DNA from: Hymenobacter jeollabukensis
Lineage (GTDB): Bacteria; Bacteroidota; Bacteroidia; Cytophagales; Hymenobacteraceae
Assembly: GCF_005771675.1 (NCBI RefSeq)
Contig: NZ_VAJM01000001.1
Coordinates: forward strand, 62,001 to 126,000
Direction: 5' to 3'
DNA: 64,000 nucleotides
The number at the start of each line of letters is the position of its first letter. The first letter of the stretch is position 1. Positions 41,708 through 50,550 of the stretch are shown here, piece after piece. The translations under genes were made by a program, and so were the position numbers. Under the pieces are notes generated by a model. The model was not told where the DNA came from and did not search any database. It saw nothing but the letters and a program-made list of their open reading frames with translations.

Positions 41708-42328
41708 CTAGGGAATGTCGAGGTATTTGTGCGTCTGCAAGGACACCTGCCACTGCGGGTGCTGCTTGACGTAATCGATGATGAGCGGCGTGACCTGGGC
41801 GGCCTTGCCCCACTCGGGCTGCAGGAACAGGCGGCAGTCGGGCCCGACTTGCGCGGCGTGCTCCTCGGCCCAGGCAAAGTCGCTCTTGTTGAACACAACG
41901 ACTTTCAGCTCGTGGGCATTGCGAAGCACTTCGGGCAGCGGGGCCTTGAATTTCTTGGGCGAGAGGCAAATCCAGTCCCACTCGCCCGAGAGCGGGTGAG
42001 CCCCGGAGGTTTCCATCCAGGTTTGCAGGCCGGCCTCGTGCAGGGCGCGGGTGAGCGGGCCCAGGTCGTGCATCAGCGGCTCGCCGCCGGTGATGACCAC
42101 GTTGCGGCCGGAATGCGCCGAGGCTTCAGCGACTAGGCTTTCGATGCTCAGACGCGGGTGCAGGTCGGCATCCCAGGATTCTTTCACGTCGCACCAGTGG
42201 CAGCCCACGTCGCAGCCGCCGAGGCGGATGAAGTAGGCGGCCCGACCGGCGTTGGCTCCTTCGCCCTGAATCGTGTAAAACTGCTCCATCACGGGCAGGG
42301 CCGCGGGAGTGGTCGACGCATCAGACAA
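41708..42328 (-). CDS. queE: 7-carboxy-7-deazaguanine synthase
   Basis: About 206 residues. The radical-SAM cluster motif is GGCDVGCHWCDVKESW (C-x3-C-x2-C), preceded by MEQFYTIQGEGANAGRAAYFIRL. NVVITGGEPLMHDL and METSGAHPL are typical of QueE. It forms the 7-deazaguanine ring in queuosine synthesis. The start is uncertain: ATG at 42289 cuts close to the first motif, so a TTG at 42328 is chosen. Upstream lies a folded RNA-like element (42379-42449). It is followed directly by the PorE-like gene. Confidence 0.88.
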   Translation of the reverse strand: MSDASTTPAALPVMEQFYTIQGEGANAGRAAYFIRLGGCDVGCHWCDVKESWDADLHPRLSIESLVAEASAHSGRNVVITGGEPLMHDLGPLTRALHEAGLQTWMETSGAHPLSGEWDWICLSPKKFKAPLPEVLRNAHELKVVVFNKSDFAWAEEHAAQVGPDCRLFLQPEWGKAAQVTPLIIDYVKQHPQWQVSLQTHKYLDIP

Positions 42329-42378
42329 GGCAAGGGTGGGCAGAGGGTAAAGCAAAGCGAAACAGTAGGGCAGAAAAC

Positions 42379-42449
42379 AAGGTCGGGCCGCTTGGTAAAC
42401 GAAGCTCCCCCCGGTTGGGGTTCCTCCGGCCACCCAGCGGCCCGACCTT
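42379..42449 (-). ncRNA. Structured element in the folD-queE gap, candidate RNA
   Basis: Perfect 14-bp outer arms (42379-42392 and 42436-42449, AAGGTCGGGCCGCT type) enclose 43 nt that can form an inner CCCC-AACC-GGGG hairpin. It lies between the folD stop and the queE start on the minus strand. It could be the folD terminator, but the loop is long and the T run short; a leader regulating queE is the other option. It does not match preQ1 motifs I know. Confidence 0.45.
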
Positions 42450-42503
42450 AAAAATACAATTCCCCGGTGAATTTGGCAATTTCAGCGGGACATTTGCCCG
42501 CCG

Positions 42504-43415
42504 CTAGCGCGGATACACCTCGCCCTTGGCGGCCCGCAGCGTGTTTAGCAGCAGCATGGCAATGGTCATCGGCCCCACCCCGCCCGGCACCGGGGTGATG
42601 TAGGAGCACAGCGGGGCCACGCCGGCAAAGTCCACGTCGCCGCGCAGGGCCCAGCCCGACTTTTTCGAGGCATCCTCCACCCGCGTGGTGCCCACGTCAA
42701 TAACCACCGCGCCGGGCTTCACCATGTCGGCCGTCACAAAGCCGGGCCGGCCCAGGGCGGCTACCAGAATGTCAGCGGTGCGGGTGATGCTGCCCAGGTC
42801 CTGGGTGCGCGAGTGACATAAAGTAACGGTGCAGTTACCTGGCTCCAAGTTCTTAGCCAGCAATATACTAACCGGCGTACCCACAATGTTGGAACGCCCG
42901 ATTACCACGCAGTGCTTGCCGTCGGTAGGCAGCTCGTAGCGGCGCAGCAGCTCCACGATGCCCGAGGGCGTGGCGGGCAGCAGCGCGGGCAGCCCGGCCA
43001 CCATACGCCCGATGTTCATGGGGTGGAAGCCATCCACGTCCTTCTCAGGCCGGATGGCCTCGATGACCTTGTTCGGGTCGATGTGCTTGGGCAGGGGCAG
43101 TTGCACGATAAAGCCGTCGATTTCCGGGTCGTTGTTCAGCGCGTCGACCTGGCGCAGCAGCTCGGCCTCGGTGATGTCGTCCTCGAAGCGCAGCAGCGTG
43201 GAGCCGAAGCCCACGGCCTCGCAGGCCAGCACCTTATTGCGCACGTAGGTTTCGGAGCCGCCGTCGTGGCCCACCAGGATGGCGGCCAAATGGGGCTGCT
43301 TCTGGCCGGCGGCTTTGCGGGCGGCTACTTCGGCGGCAATTTCCTGCTTGATGTTCTCGGCGGTCTGCTTGCCGTCGATGAGGCGGTAGGTCGTGGCGTC
43401 GGGAGCAGTGGTCAT
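42504..43415 (-). CDS. folD: Bifunctional methylenetetrahydrofolate dehydrogenase/cyclohydrolase
   Basis: 303 residues. Catalytic Tyr/Lys lie in [18 protein letters not shown], the second motif is [14 protein letters not shown], the Rossmann site is [14 protein letters not shown] and the end has [16 protein letters not shown]. It interconverts 5,10-methylene-THF and 10-formyl-THF in one-carbon metabolism. The N-terminus is extended by about 8 residues (MTTAPDAT) against many homologues. It may be read together with queE and the PorE-like gene. Confidence 0.96.
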   Translation of the reverse strand: MTTAPDATTYRLIDGKQTAENIKQEIAAEVAARKAAGQKQPHLAAILVGHDGGSETYVRNKVLACEAVGFGSTLLRFEDDITEAELLRQVDALNNDPEIDGFIVQLPLPKHIDPNKVIEAIRPEKDVDGFHPMNIGRMVAGLPALLPATPSGIVELLRRYELPTDGKHCVVIGRSNIVGTPVSILLAKNLEPGNCTVTLCHSRTQDLGSITRTADILVAALGRPGFVTADMVKPGAVVIDVGTTRVEDASKKSGWALRGDVDFAGVAPLCSYITPVPGGVGPMTIAMLLLNTLRAAKGEVYPR

Positions 43416-43461
43416 ATGTGAGAGAAGGGTTGGTGTTCGGAATTAGCGGCCGGCCGGCCGG

Positions 43462-43938
43462 TCAGCTGTTACGCCCGACTGGCTCCAGTACGATGGCGTT
43501 ATCGGGCTGCACGCCGTAGATCTGGCGGTTTTGGTGGATAACAAACCAGCTGCAGTCCCAGTCCCGGTGGGGCGAGAGTTCGTTCAGGATGTGCAAGGCT
43601 TGCCCATCGGCAAACCGGATGGTCAGGTCCCGCCAGGCCGACAGCTCCACGGCAGCAACCGTCAGGCCTTCCAGCGCCTTCAGCCCTGGGGCCAGGAAAG
43701 CATCGGAGTCGTCGTGCCAGCTAAGCAGCACTTGGTCTTCGCGCACGATTCGCCAGGCGCAATACACCATCAGGGAAAACGCTCCTTGATTCGCATCCGT
43801 GGGCAGCGGCTCACCGAACTCCAGCGTGAAGATGGAGCCGGTGCCATTGCCGGCGCGGCTGCGCCATGGCCGGGTACCAACCAGCTGCGTCACGAAAGCG
43901 CGCAGGTCCTCGGTGCTCAGAAAGGTTTGTTGCGTCAT
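43462..43938 (-). CDS. Hypothetical protein, 158 residues
   Basis: Soluble protein beginning MTQQTFLSTEDLRAFVTQLVG. It is mainly beta with aromatic pairs (LMVYCAWRIVREDQVLLSWHDDSD; LTIRFADGQALHILNEL; WDCSWFVIHQNRQIYGVQPD). The pattern, a domain with a late WFVIH strand, recalls small immunity or regulatory proteins, but I cannot name a family. It lies 30 bp downstream of another small gene (44145-43969) and 46 bp upstream of folD. Confidence 0.65.
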   Translation of the reverse strand: MTQQTFLSTEDLRAFVTQLVGTRPWRSRAGNGTGSIFTLEFGEPLPTDANQGAFSLMVYCAWRIVREDQVLLSWHDDSDAFLAPGLKALEGLTVAAVELSAWRDLTIRFADGQALHILNELSPHRDWDCSWFVIHQNRQIYGVQPDNAIVLEPVGRNS

Positions 43939-43968
43939 TGGCACTTCGCGGCGACGGCCGGCTTGGGG

Positions 43969-44145
43969 TTACTTCTCGCTGGCAGCCGTTTCGGTGTTGC
44001 GGGCAATGGCTTCGCGGCCGGCTTTCAGGATGGCCTGCTCCATCACCGGCCAATCGTCGCGCCAGCGGAAGCGCAGCTCCTGGCCGCGGCGGATTTTTTC
44101 GAGTTGGGCTTCGCTCGTGCAGTTCTTGGTCAGCGCGTCGTTCAT
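43969..44145 (-). CDS. Hypothetical small protein, 58 residues
   Basis: ATG at 44145. MNDALTKNCTSEAQLEKIRRGQELRFRWRDDWPVM is followed by a helix (EQAILKAGREAIARNTE). It has no signal peptide. It follows the lepA terminator and precedes the 158-residue gene in the same direction. Composition is gene-like, but the family is unknown. Confidence 0.5.
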   Translation of the reverse strand: MNDALTKNCTSEAQLEKIRRGQELRFRWRDDWPVMEQAILKAGREAIARNTETAASEK

Positions 44146-44203
44146 GGGGTTGGGGTTAGTCACACAGCGCTTTTGCAAGAATTGCATGAAGTGAAAGGAA
44201 ACA

Positions 44204-44234
44204 AAAAACGCGGCCCGATCGGAACCGCGTTTTT
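44204..44234. terminator. Terminator of lepA
   Basis: AAAAACGCGG and CCGCGTTTTT arms around an 11-nt loop, just after the lepA stop, with T runs on the minus strand. Confidence 0.85.
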
Positions 44235-44237
44235 GCA

Positions 44238-46025
44238 TTAATCAATTTTAAGGACGGCCAGAAAGGCCTCTTGCGGAATCTCAACGGACCCGACCTGGCG
44301 CATCCGCTTTTTGCCTTCCTTCTGCTTTTCGAGCAGCTTGCGCTTACGGCTGATGTCGCCGCCGTAGCACTTGGCAATTACGTTTTTGCGCAGGGCTTTC
44401 ACCGTTTCGCGGGCCACGATTTTCTGCCCGATAGCGGCCTGAATGGCAATTTCGAACATCTGGCGCGGCAGCAGCTCCTTGAGCTTTTCGCAGAGGCGCT
44501 TGCCCCAGTCGTAGCTCTTGGAGCGGTGCACGATGGCCGACAGGGCATCCACCTTCTCGCCGTTGAGCATCACGTCCAGCTTCACCATGTCCGACTGCCG
44601 GAAGCCGATCAGCTCGTAGTCCAAGGAAGCGTAGCCGCGCGAAATGGTCTTGAGCTTGTCGAAGAAGTCGAACACAATTTCGGACAAGGGCAGCTCAAAC
44701 GACAGCTCCACCCGCTCCGAGGTCAGGTACGACTGCCCCTTGATCAGGCCGCGCTTCTCCATGCAGAGCGTGATGATCGGGCCGACGAATTCGGCGGCCG
44801 TGATGATTTGGGCCTTGATGAAGGGCTCCTCGATGTGCTTGATCAGGTTCGGCTCGGGCATTTCGCTCGGGGCCGATACCATTTTCAGCTCGTCGCGGTT
44901 CGAGATGACCTTGAACTGCACCGAGGGCACGGTGGTAATCACGGTCATGTTGAACTCGCGCTCCAGGCGCTCCTGCACAATTTCCATGTGCAGCATGCCC
45001 AGGAAGCCGCAGCGGAAGCCGAAGCCCAGCGCGGCCGAGGTTTCCGGCTCCCACACCAGTGAGGCGTCATTGAGCTGCAGCTTTTCCATGCAGGAGCGCA
45101 GCTCTTCGTATTCGGTGGTATCGACGGGGTAAATGCCGGCGAATACCATCGGCTTCACGTCCTCGAAGCCCACGATGGCCTCGGTGGTGGGCCGCGCCAC
45201 GTGGGTGATGGTGTCGCCCACCTTCACTTCGCGGGCTTCCTTGATGCCCGAAATCAGGTAGCCCACGTTGCCGGCCGACATTTCGCCGCGGGCCTCCTGG
45301 TTGAGTTTGAGCACCCCGATTTCGTCGGCGCCGTACTCCTTGCCGGTGGCCAGGAAGCGCAGCTTGTCGCCCTTGCGCATGGTGCCGTTCTTGATGCGGA
45401 ACAGCACTTCGATGCCGCGGTAGGAGTTGAAGACAGAGTCGAAAATCAGGGCCTGCAGGGGGGCTTCCGGGTCGCCGGAGGGCGCGGGGACGCGCTCCAC
45501 GATGGCGTTCAGGATTTCCTCGATGCCGATGCCGGCCTTGCCGGAGGCATGGATAATATCCTCGTGCTTGCAGCCGATCAAATCCACTATTTCGTCCGAG
45601 ACTTCCTCGGGCATGGCGTGGGGCAGGTCGATTTTGTTGAGCACCGGGATGATTTCCAGGTCGGCCCCAATGGCCAGGTACAGGTTGGAAATCGTCTGCG
45701 CTTCGATGCCCTGCGAGGAATCGACGATCAGCAGAGCGCCTTCGCAGGCGGCAATGGAGCGCGACACTTCGTAGCTGAAGTCGACGTGGCCGGGGGTATC
45801 AATGAGGTTGAGCGTGTACATTTCCCCCTTGTAGGGGAACTGCATCTGGATGGCGTGGCTCTTGATGGTGATGCCCCGCTCGCGCTCCAGATCCATGTTA
45901 TCGAGCAATTGGGCCTGCATATCGCGCTTGGCTACGGTGCTGGTAAATTCCAGCAGGCGGTCGGCCAGCGTGCTTTTGCCGTGGTCGATGTGGGCGATGA
46001 TGCAGAAGTTGCGGATGTTCTTCAC
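44238..46025 (-). CDS. lepA: Elongation factor 4 (LepA)
   Basis: 595 residues, the normal length. The GTPase domain begins [24 protein letters not shown], with [15 protein letters not shown] (switch I), [12 protein letters not shown] (G3) and [11 protein letters not shown] (G4). The EF4-specific C-terminal domain follows, with [58 protein letters not shown] at the end. It is a ribosomal GTPase that acts on stalled or initiating ribosomes. A TACCTTCG -7 box lies upstream. Confidence 0.97.
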   Translation of the reverse strand: MKNIRNFCIIAHIDHGKSTLADRLLEFTSTVAKRDMQAQLLDNMDLERERGITIKSHAIQMQFPYKGEMYTLNLIDTPGHVDFSYEVSRSIAACEGALLIVDSSQGIEAQTISNLYLAIGADLEIIPVLNKIDLPHAMPEEVSDEIVDLIGCKHEDIIHASGKAGIGIEEILNAIVERVPAPSGDPEAPLQALIFDSVFNSYRGIEVLFRIKNGTMRKGDKLRFLATGKEYGADEIGVLKLNQEARGEMSAGNVGYLISGIKEAREVKVGDTITHVARPTTEAIVGFEDVKPMVFAGIYPVDTTEYEELRSCMEKLQLNDASLVWEPETSAALGFGFRCGFLGMLHMEIVQERLEREFNMTVITTVPSVQFKVISNRDELKMVSAPSEMPEPNLIKHIEEPFIKAQIITAAEFVGPIITLCMEKRGLIKGQSYLTSERVELSFELPLSEIVFDFFDKLKTISRGYASLDYELIGFRQSDMVKLDVMLNGEKVDALSAIVHRSKSYDWGKRLCEKLKELLPRQMFEIAIQAAIGQKIVARETVKALRKNVIAKCYGGDISRKRKLLEKQKEGKKRMRQVGSVEIPQEAFLAVLKID

Positions 46026-46054
46026 TCAGCGGTAATAAAGGCGTGTTGCAACCG

Positions 46055-46062
46055 CGAAGGTA
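46055..46062 (-). promoter_or_regulatory. -7-like box TACCTTCG of lepA
   Basis: One mismatch to TAnnTTTG, 30 bp before the lepA start. The TTCG variant recurs at 31153 and 63027 in this window. Confidence 0.45.
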
Positions 46063-46154
46063 GCGTTTTCGGGCCGCAAAAACTACCGGCGGCCCCGGCG
46101 CTGCCTTGGTGGTACGAGGGCAACCCGCTTATTTTAGCGCTAGTTCCCCCCGCC

Positions 46155-47006
46155 ATGTCCGTTACCGATACGTCCCTGCAGTCTTCTTCCACCGATATCG
46201 GCCAGAAGACGCTGATTGCCGGCTTCAACGCCACCCTGCTCTTCATATTGGCCTACCTCACGGCCGATACCGCGTACCGGCTGGCCACCGTGCTCATGGC
46301 CCGGCAGCTGCACATTCCGGGCGTGTGGGAATTGAGTCGGGTGAAGTTTCTGATTGCCGATTCGAGCTGGTGGCGGCAGGCGGTGGTGGCTGTTTACAGC
46401 GTGGGGCCGCTGGTGTGCCTGGTGTTAGGCGTCGTGGCGGCGCTGTGGTTCTGGCAGCGGGCCCGGCTGCGGCGCGGCCTGCTGAAGCAGTACCTGCTGT
46501 GGCTGGTGCTGCACTGCCTCAACCTTTTTTTCGGGGCCATGGTGGCCGATACGATTACGCAGTCGGGCTTCTGGTACGTGCCGAGCTGGGTATTTCTGGC
46601 CGGTAATGCCGTCAACGTGGCCGTGGCCGTGCTCAGCGGGCTGGCTCTGCTGGCGCTGGGCTACCTAACGGCCCCGCTGTTTCTGCAGAGCCACGACTCG
46701 CGCACCCTCATGCGCTACGGCCAGCGCCGCCGCCTGCTGGGGGCCACGCTGTTTGCGCCCTGGCTGCTGGGCTCAGCGCTGATCGGCTTGGCCAAGTACC
46801 CCGACATGAGCACCAGCGAGTGGCTGCACCTGGCCACGCTGGTTGTGGCCCTGGTGCCGCTGGCCGTGGGCAGCAGCAACGAGCTGTTCGAGTTTACGGT
46901 GGATATGCCGCAGAAAACGCGGGTAGCCAGCGGCTTGCTGGTGCTGGTGGTGCTGGTGCTGGTGCTGGTCCGGGTGGTGCTGGGCCACGGCCTGCACTTT
47001 GGCTAG
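46155..47006 (+). CDS. Multispanning membrane protein, unknown
   Basis: 283 residues with about seven membrane helices (for example ATLLFILAYLTADTAYRL, VYSVGPLVCLVLGVVAALWFW, LLVLVVLVLVLVRVVLGHGL). The ATG at 46155 is the first in a sensible frame; a much longer frame upstream is antisense to lepA. No conserved motif is recognised. It is divergent from lepA with a 129-bp gap. Confidence 0.7.
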   Translation: MSVTDTSLQSSSTDIGQKTLIAGFNATLLFILAYLTADTAYRLATVLMARQLHIPGVWELSRVKFLIADSSWWRQAVVAVYSVGPLVCLVLGVVAALWFWQRARLRRGLLKQYLLWLVLHCLNLFFGAMVADTITQSGFWYVPSWVFLAGNAVNVAVAVLSGLALLALGYLTAPLFLQSHDSRTLMRYGQRRRLLGATLFAPWLLGSALIGLAKYPDMSTSEWLHLATLVVALVPLAVGSSNELFEFTVDMPQKTRVASGLLVLVVLVLVLVRVVLGHGLHFG

Positions 47007-47126
47007 GGGCGGCTACTGCGGCCGAGACTTCTGCTGCATTTCGCCCCATGTGCCGCCCGCAGCTCGACCTTAACGGCCGGCTGCCGGACCGCGTACTGCC
47101 CGACTGCACCAACAACCACAGGAGCT

Positions 47127-47480
47127 ATGTCCGTAAAACTCAATCCCGACGCCGTCCGCTACGCCCGGCAGCTGATCAAGGACGGCAAATTCAAGAACGA
47201 CTCCGGCCACTGGCGGGAGCACAACCCCGACACTGCGGCCGAAAACAAGTACCTCGCCAAGCACGAAATCGAGGAGTACGCCCGGTGGCACCTGGGCCTC
47301 GATACCAGCCTGGGCGAGGATACCAAGGGCCGCTACAAATTCCCCTTCGGCGACTTCAAGGCCGTACACCGCGACGGGCTGCTGGCCGCCAAGGAGCGCG
47401 CCGCCCAGCAGGGCTACCACGACATCGAGAAGGCTGCCGACGAGCTGGAACAGGCCTTGGAAAAACGGGCCGCCAAGTAG
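47127..47480 (+). CDS. Hypothetical protein, 117 residues
   Basis: Soluble charged protein: MSVKLNPDAVRYARQLIKDGKFKND, EENKYLAKHEIEEYARWHLGLD-like middle (AENKYLAKHEIEEYARWHLG) and KYKFPFGDFKAVHRDGLLAAKERAAQQ-like end. It is probably a small alpha-helical cytoplasmic protein found in related bacteria. No function can be given. A good terminator follows 8 bp after the stop. Confidence 0.7.
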   Translation: MSVKLNPDAVRYARQLIKDGKFKNDSGHWREHNPDTAAENKYLAKHEIEEYARWHLGLDTSLGEDTKGRYKFPFGDFKAVHRDGLLAAKERAAQQGYHDIEKAADELEQALEKRAAK

Positions 47481-47487
47481 CTTGCTC

Positions 47488-47521
47488 CGCCCGTCGGCCC
47501 CTGGGTCGACGGGCGTTTTTT
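47488..47521 (+). terminator. Terminator hairpin
   Basis: A 9-bp stem (CGCCCGTCG with CGACGGGCG), 10-nt loop and a T run of six. Confidence 0.88.
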
Positions 47522-47733
47522 CTTCGTTCCGGCGGATGGACCGGTCTCGGCGAAGTACGGAGGCATGAACCCGAGCGCATAAGCGTCTTTCTCGCCCCGT
47601 GACGCACCGACCGGCCTATTTGCCCGTCTGCTGCGCATCCGTTTGCAGCCGGATGCCGTAGTTTGCGCCGCGCACACTCGTGCCTCCCTCGGCCCCACCT
47701 GCCGCTTATCCTCCTTCCTTATCCCGCTCCGGC

Positions 47734-48585
47734 ATGTTTCGACGGCTTCTGGCCAGCTTCCCCTTCGCGCTGCTCCCGCTCCTGGCTCCGGCCCAAGCCC
47801 CACCCCTCACCGGCCAGGTGCTCAACGCCCAAACCGGCCTGCCTGTGCCCTTTGCCACCCTCGGCGTGCCCCGCCGCGGCCTGGGCACCGTGGCCGACGA
47901 GCAGGGCCGCTACGTGCTGCGCCTGCCGTCATTGGCCGATACGCTCATCGTGACCAGCGTAGGCTTTTCGCGCGAGGTGGTGCTGCCCGCCGCCCTGGCC
48001 GCCGGGCAACGCGAGTTTAAGCTCCGGCCCGAGCAAACCACCCTGCAAACCGTGCAGATTGCCCACCGCCCCGTGCGCCCCGCCACCCTGGGCCGCACCC
48101 AGGAAAAGGGCGACGTGCGCTGGATGGCCGGTTCTTCGGGCAAGGAAACCGTCGACGACGAGTGGGGCTGGGAGCTGGGCGCCGTGCTCACGCCCGAGCG
48201 GCCGGCCCTGCTGGAAGAATTCCACCTCTTCCTCTTCGACAACACCTACGACCACCTGCGCTTCCGCCTCAACCTTTACGCGCTGGAAAACGGCCGCCCG
48301 GGCAAGCCGCTGCTCAGCCAGGACGTGCAGCTGAAGGTGGTGCGCTGGCAAAAAGGCTGGGTGACGCTCGACCTGCGCCCCTACAACATTGCGCTGGCCG
48401 CCCAGCCCGTAGTGGCCACTATTCAGTGGCTGCAGAGCGAGACCAGCAAGCCCGAAAACAAGTATTTCAGCATCCCGGTGAAGCGCGAGGCCAAGCAGAC
48501 GATGGTGGAGCGCGAAAACAGCCAGGCCCTCTGGACCATTCATCCGCTGCAGCCCAGCCTGTACTTCTCGCTGCTGACGGAGTAG
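47734..48585 (+). CDS. Carboxypeptidase-regulatory-like domain protein (copy 1)
   Basis: 283 residues. ATG at 47734 and signal peptide (LLASFPFALLPLLAPAQA). CarboxypepD_reg-like domain about 22-105: LTGQVLNAQTGLPVPFATLGVPRRGLGTVADEQGRYVL, then DTLIVTSVGFSREVVLPA. The C-terminal part (about 125-283) is a second beta domain (FHLFLFDNTYDHLRFRLNLYALE; KGWVTLDLRPYNIALAAQPVVATIQWLQ). Copy 2 at 49582 has the same two-part plan. Such proteins are exported and sit at the outer membrane or surface. Function unknown. Confidence 0.8.
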   Translation: MFRRLLASFPFALLPLLAPAQAPPLTGQVLNAQTGLPVPFATLGVPRRGLGTVADEQGRYVLRLPSLADTLIVTSVGFSREVVLPAALAAGQREFKLRPEQTTLQTVQIAHRPVRPATLGRTQEKGDVRWMAGSSGKETVDDEWGWELGAVLTPERPALLEEFHLFLFDNTYDHLRFRLNLYALENGRPGKPLLSQDVQLKVVRWQKGWVTLDLRPYNIALAAQPVVATIQWLQSETSKPENKYFSIPVKREAKQTMVERENSQALWTIHPLQPSLYFSLLTE

Positions 48586-48594
48586 CTTACCGCC

Positions 48595-48625
48595 CCGGTC
48601 AGCCGGCCCAAAGCCGGCCGACCGG
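48595..48625. repeat. Inverted repeat after CarboxypepD_reg copy 1
   Basis: CCGGTC-AGCCGGC and GCCGGCC-GACCGG arms around a 5-nt loop, 10 bp after the stop. No T run, so termination is doubtful. Confidence 0.4.
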
Positions 48626-48708
48626 TCGCCGCCAGCATAGTGCCGGTGCGCCTCGCCCCTTAATACCCGTCGGCCCTACCCCCCCGCGCTTCATCACCCC
48701 AACCGCCC

Positions 48709-49479
48709 ATGCGCCCTGCCGACACCCGCCACCGCGGCCCTCACCCCGCCGATACTGAGCTATTCGCGCCCCAGTGGGTACCGGTGCTGCGCCGGGCTGT
48801 GGCGGAAATGTCCTGGCTGCTGACGCGCGGCTATCCGCCCGGCGGCACCCTCAAGCTGGTGGGCGACCGGTACGCCCTCACCGAGCGGCAGCGCTGGGCC
48901 GTGGGCCGCGCCGCCTGCCCCGATGAGCAGTACCACCTCCGCACCGCCAAGCAGCTGCCCGCCGCCGACCTCGGCGGCCGCCCTGTGTCGATTGACGGCT
49001 TCAACCTGCTCATCACGCTGGAAACGGCCCTGAGCGGCGGCGTCGTGCTGCGCGGCCGCGACTCGGCCCTGCGCGACCTGTCGAGCATTCACGGCACCTA
49101 CCGGGCCGTGCAGGAAACCGACCGCGCCATCCGCCTGGCCGCCGCGCTGCGGCACCTCAATCCTGGCCCCGTCCGCTGGCTGCTCGATCAGCCGGTATCC
49201 AACAGCGGCCGCCTCGCCGCCCGCCTGCGCGACCTGGGCCCGGAGCTGGGCCTGCCCTGGACGGCCGAAGTGGTGATGAACCCTGACCATGTGCTGGCCG
49301 CCGCCACCGACATCGTTGTGACTTCCGACTCAGTGGTGCTCGACCGCGCCGGCAGCTGGCTCAACCTGGCCGCCCTGGCCCTGGAGGCCGCGCCGCCGCG
49401 CTGGCTGCTGGACCTGGGGACCGAGTGGCCGGGCCATGAAGCCGGGCGGGTGCCCGAACCGCGCATTATTCTGGGCTAA
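48709..49479 (+). CDS. DUF434 domain protein
   Basis: 256 residues that follow the DUF434 layout. The N-terminal region carries FAPQWVPVLRRAVAEMSWLLTRGYPPGGTLKLVGDRYALTERQRWAVGRA, with VSIDGFNLLITLETALSGGVVLRGRDSALRDLSSIHGTYR after it. The C-terminal half has PVRWLLDQPVSNSGRLAARL and ATDIVVTSDSVVLDRAG. DUF434 (COG2454) is conserved and thought to be a nucleotide- or RNA-related protein, but its function is not known. It lies between two CarboxypepD_reg paralogues. Confidence 0.85.
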   Translation: MRPADTRHRGPHPADTELFAPQWVPVLRRAVAEMSWLLTRGYPPGGTLKLVGDRYALTERQRWAVGRAACPDEQYHLRTAKQLPAADLGGRPVSIDGFNLLITLETALSGGVVLRGRDSALRDLSSIHGTYRAVQETDRAIRLAAALRHLNPGPVRWLLDQPVSNSGRLAARLRDLGPELGLPWTAEVVMNPDHVLAAATDIVVTSDSVVLDRAGSWLNLAALALEAAPPRWLLDLGTEWPGHEAGRVPEPRIILG

Positions 49480-49581
49480 CACTCAGCGGCTTCGGGCCAG
49501 CCGGCGGGTGTTGGCAAGGCCCGCTGCAACCGCCAGCCGCGGCGTGGCCTCCTGCCAGCATACCATTCTGCTCGTGCGCTA

Positions 49582-50448
49582 ATGCTGTTTGCCCCTGTAT
49601 CCGCCCCTTTGGCCTTGCTGTTTTTTTCGTCCTGCCCGCCGCAGCAGCCGCGGGCGCAGGTGCTCGACGCGGCCACGGGCCAGCCCGTGCCCTACGCCTC
49701 GGTCGGCGTCCAGCTCAAGCCCCTGGGCACCGTGGCCGATGCCGCCGGCTACTTCGCCCCCCAGGCCCTGGCCGGCGCCCAGCCTGCCGATACGGTGGTG
49801 GTGAGCTGCGTGGGCTACGCGCCGCGCAAGCTGCTGGCCAGCACCCTGACCGAGGGCCAGCCGGTGCGCCTGCTCCCCCAAACCAATACCCTTTCGGCGG
49901 TGACGGTGCGGCCCGGGGCCTGGCAGCGGCGGCGCGTCGGGCACGAGGGCTCGTTCAGCTTCACCCAGTACAACTTCCACCTCAACGGCGACGCCGACCC
50001 CGCCCGTAAGCTGGGCCGCGAAGTCGGCACCATCTTGGCCCTGCGCCCCGGCAGCGAGCTGGAAGACGTGCACTTCTTCGTCGGCAATAACTCCTTCCGC
50101 GGCGTGCGGCTGCGCCTGAACGTGCGCGCCCTCGACGCCGACGACCAGCCCGCCGCCTCGCTGCTCACCCAGGACATTCACTACCAGCTGCCCGACGGCG
50201 CCAAAGGCTGGCAGCACCTTGACCTGCGCCCCTACCACGTGCAGACGGGGCAGCACGAGCACGTGGCCGTGACCCTGGAGTGGCTCGACGGCACCCCCGA
50301 CCCCAGCCGCGACTGGCAGGTGCTGCTGATGCCCGCCCCGCTGAACCCGCTGCACCGCATGGTCTACCGCGACAAATCAGCCGACCAGTGGCGCAGCCTG
50401 CGCGCCAGTCTGAGTTTGTACGTGACGGCGGTGAGCCCGCGCGGCTAA
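49582..50448 (+). CDS. Carboxypeptidase-regulatory-like domain protein (copy 2)
   Basis: 288 residues. A short hydrophobic N-terminus (LALLFFSSCPPQQPRA) looks like a lipoprotein signal with Cys about residue 18 in LFFSSC. The CarboxypepD_reg domain has AQVLDAATGQPVPYASVGVQLKPLGTVADAAGYFA, then DTVVVSCVGYAPRKLLA. The C-terminal beta domain has VHFFVGNNSFRGVRLRLNVRALD and GWQHLDLRPYHVQTGQHEHVAVTLEWLDG. It is a paralogue of 47734 separated by the DUF434 gene. Confidence 0.8.
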   Translation: MLFAPVSAPLALLFFSSCPPQQPRAQVLDAATGQPVPYASVGVQLKPLGTVADAAGYFAPQALAGAQPADTVVVSCVGYAPRKLLASTLTEGQPVRLLPQTNTLSAVTVRPGAWQRRRVGHEGSFSFTQYNFHLNGDADPARKLGREVGTILALRPGSELEDVHFFVGNNSFRGVRLRLNVRALDADDQPAASLLTQDIHYQLPDGAKGWQHLDLRPYHVQTGQHEHVAVTLEWLDGTPDPSRDWQVLLMPAPLNPLHRMVYRDKSADQWRSLRASLSLYVTAVSPRG

Positions 50449-50550
50449 ATACGCCCGCCTCCTTCCCGATTCTTCCACACAGCCGCCCCCTACCCGGGCG
50501 GCTGCCTTTTTGCCCAGCCCGGGCCTGGCTTTTCCGCGTATCTTTAGCCT

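Noticed and set aside
45201-46154. In-frame N-terminal extension of the membrane protein at 46155
   Set aside because: The extension is antisense to lepA and has no membrane or domain character; the ATG at 46155 fits better.
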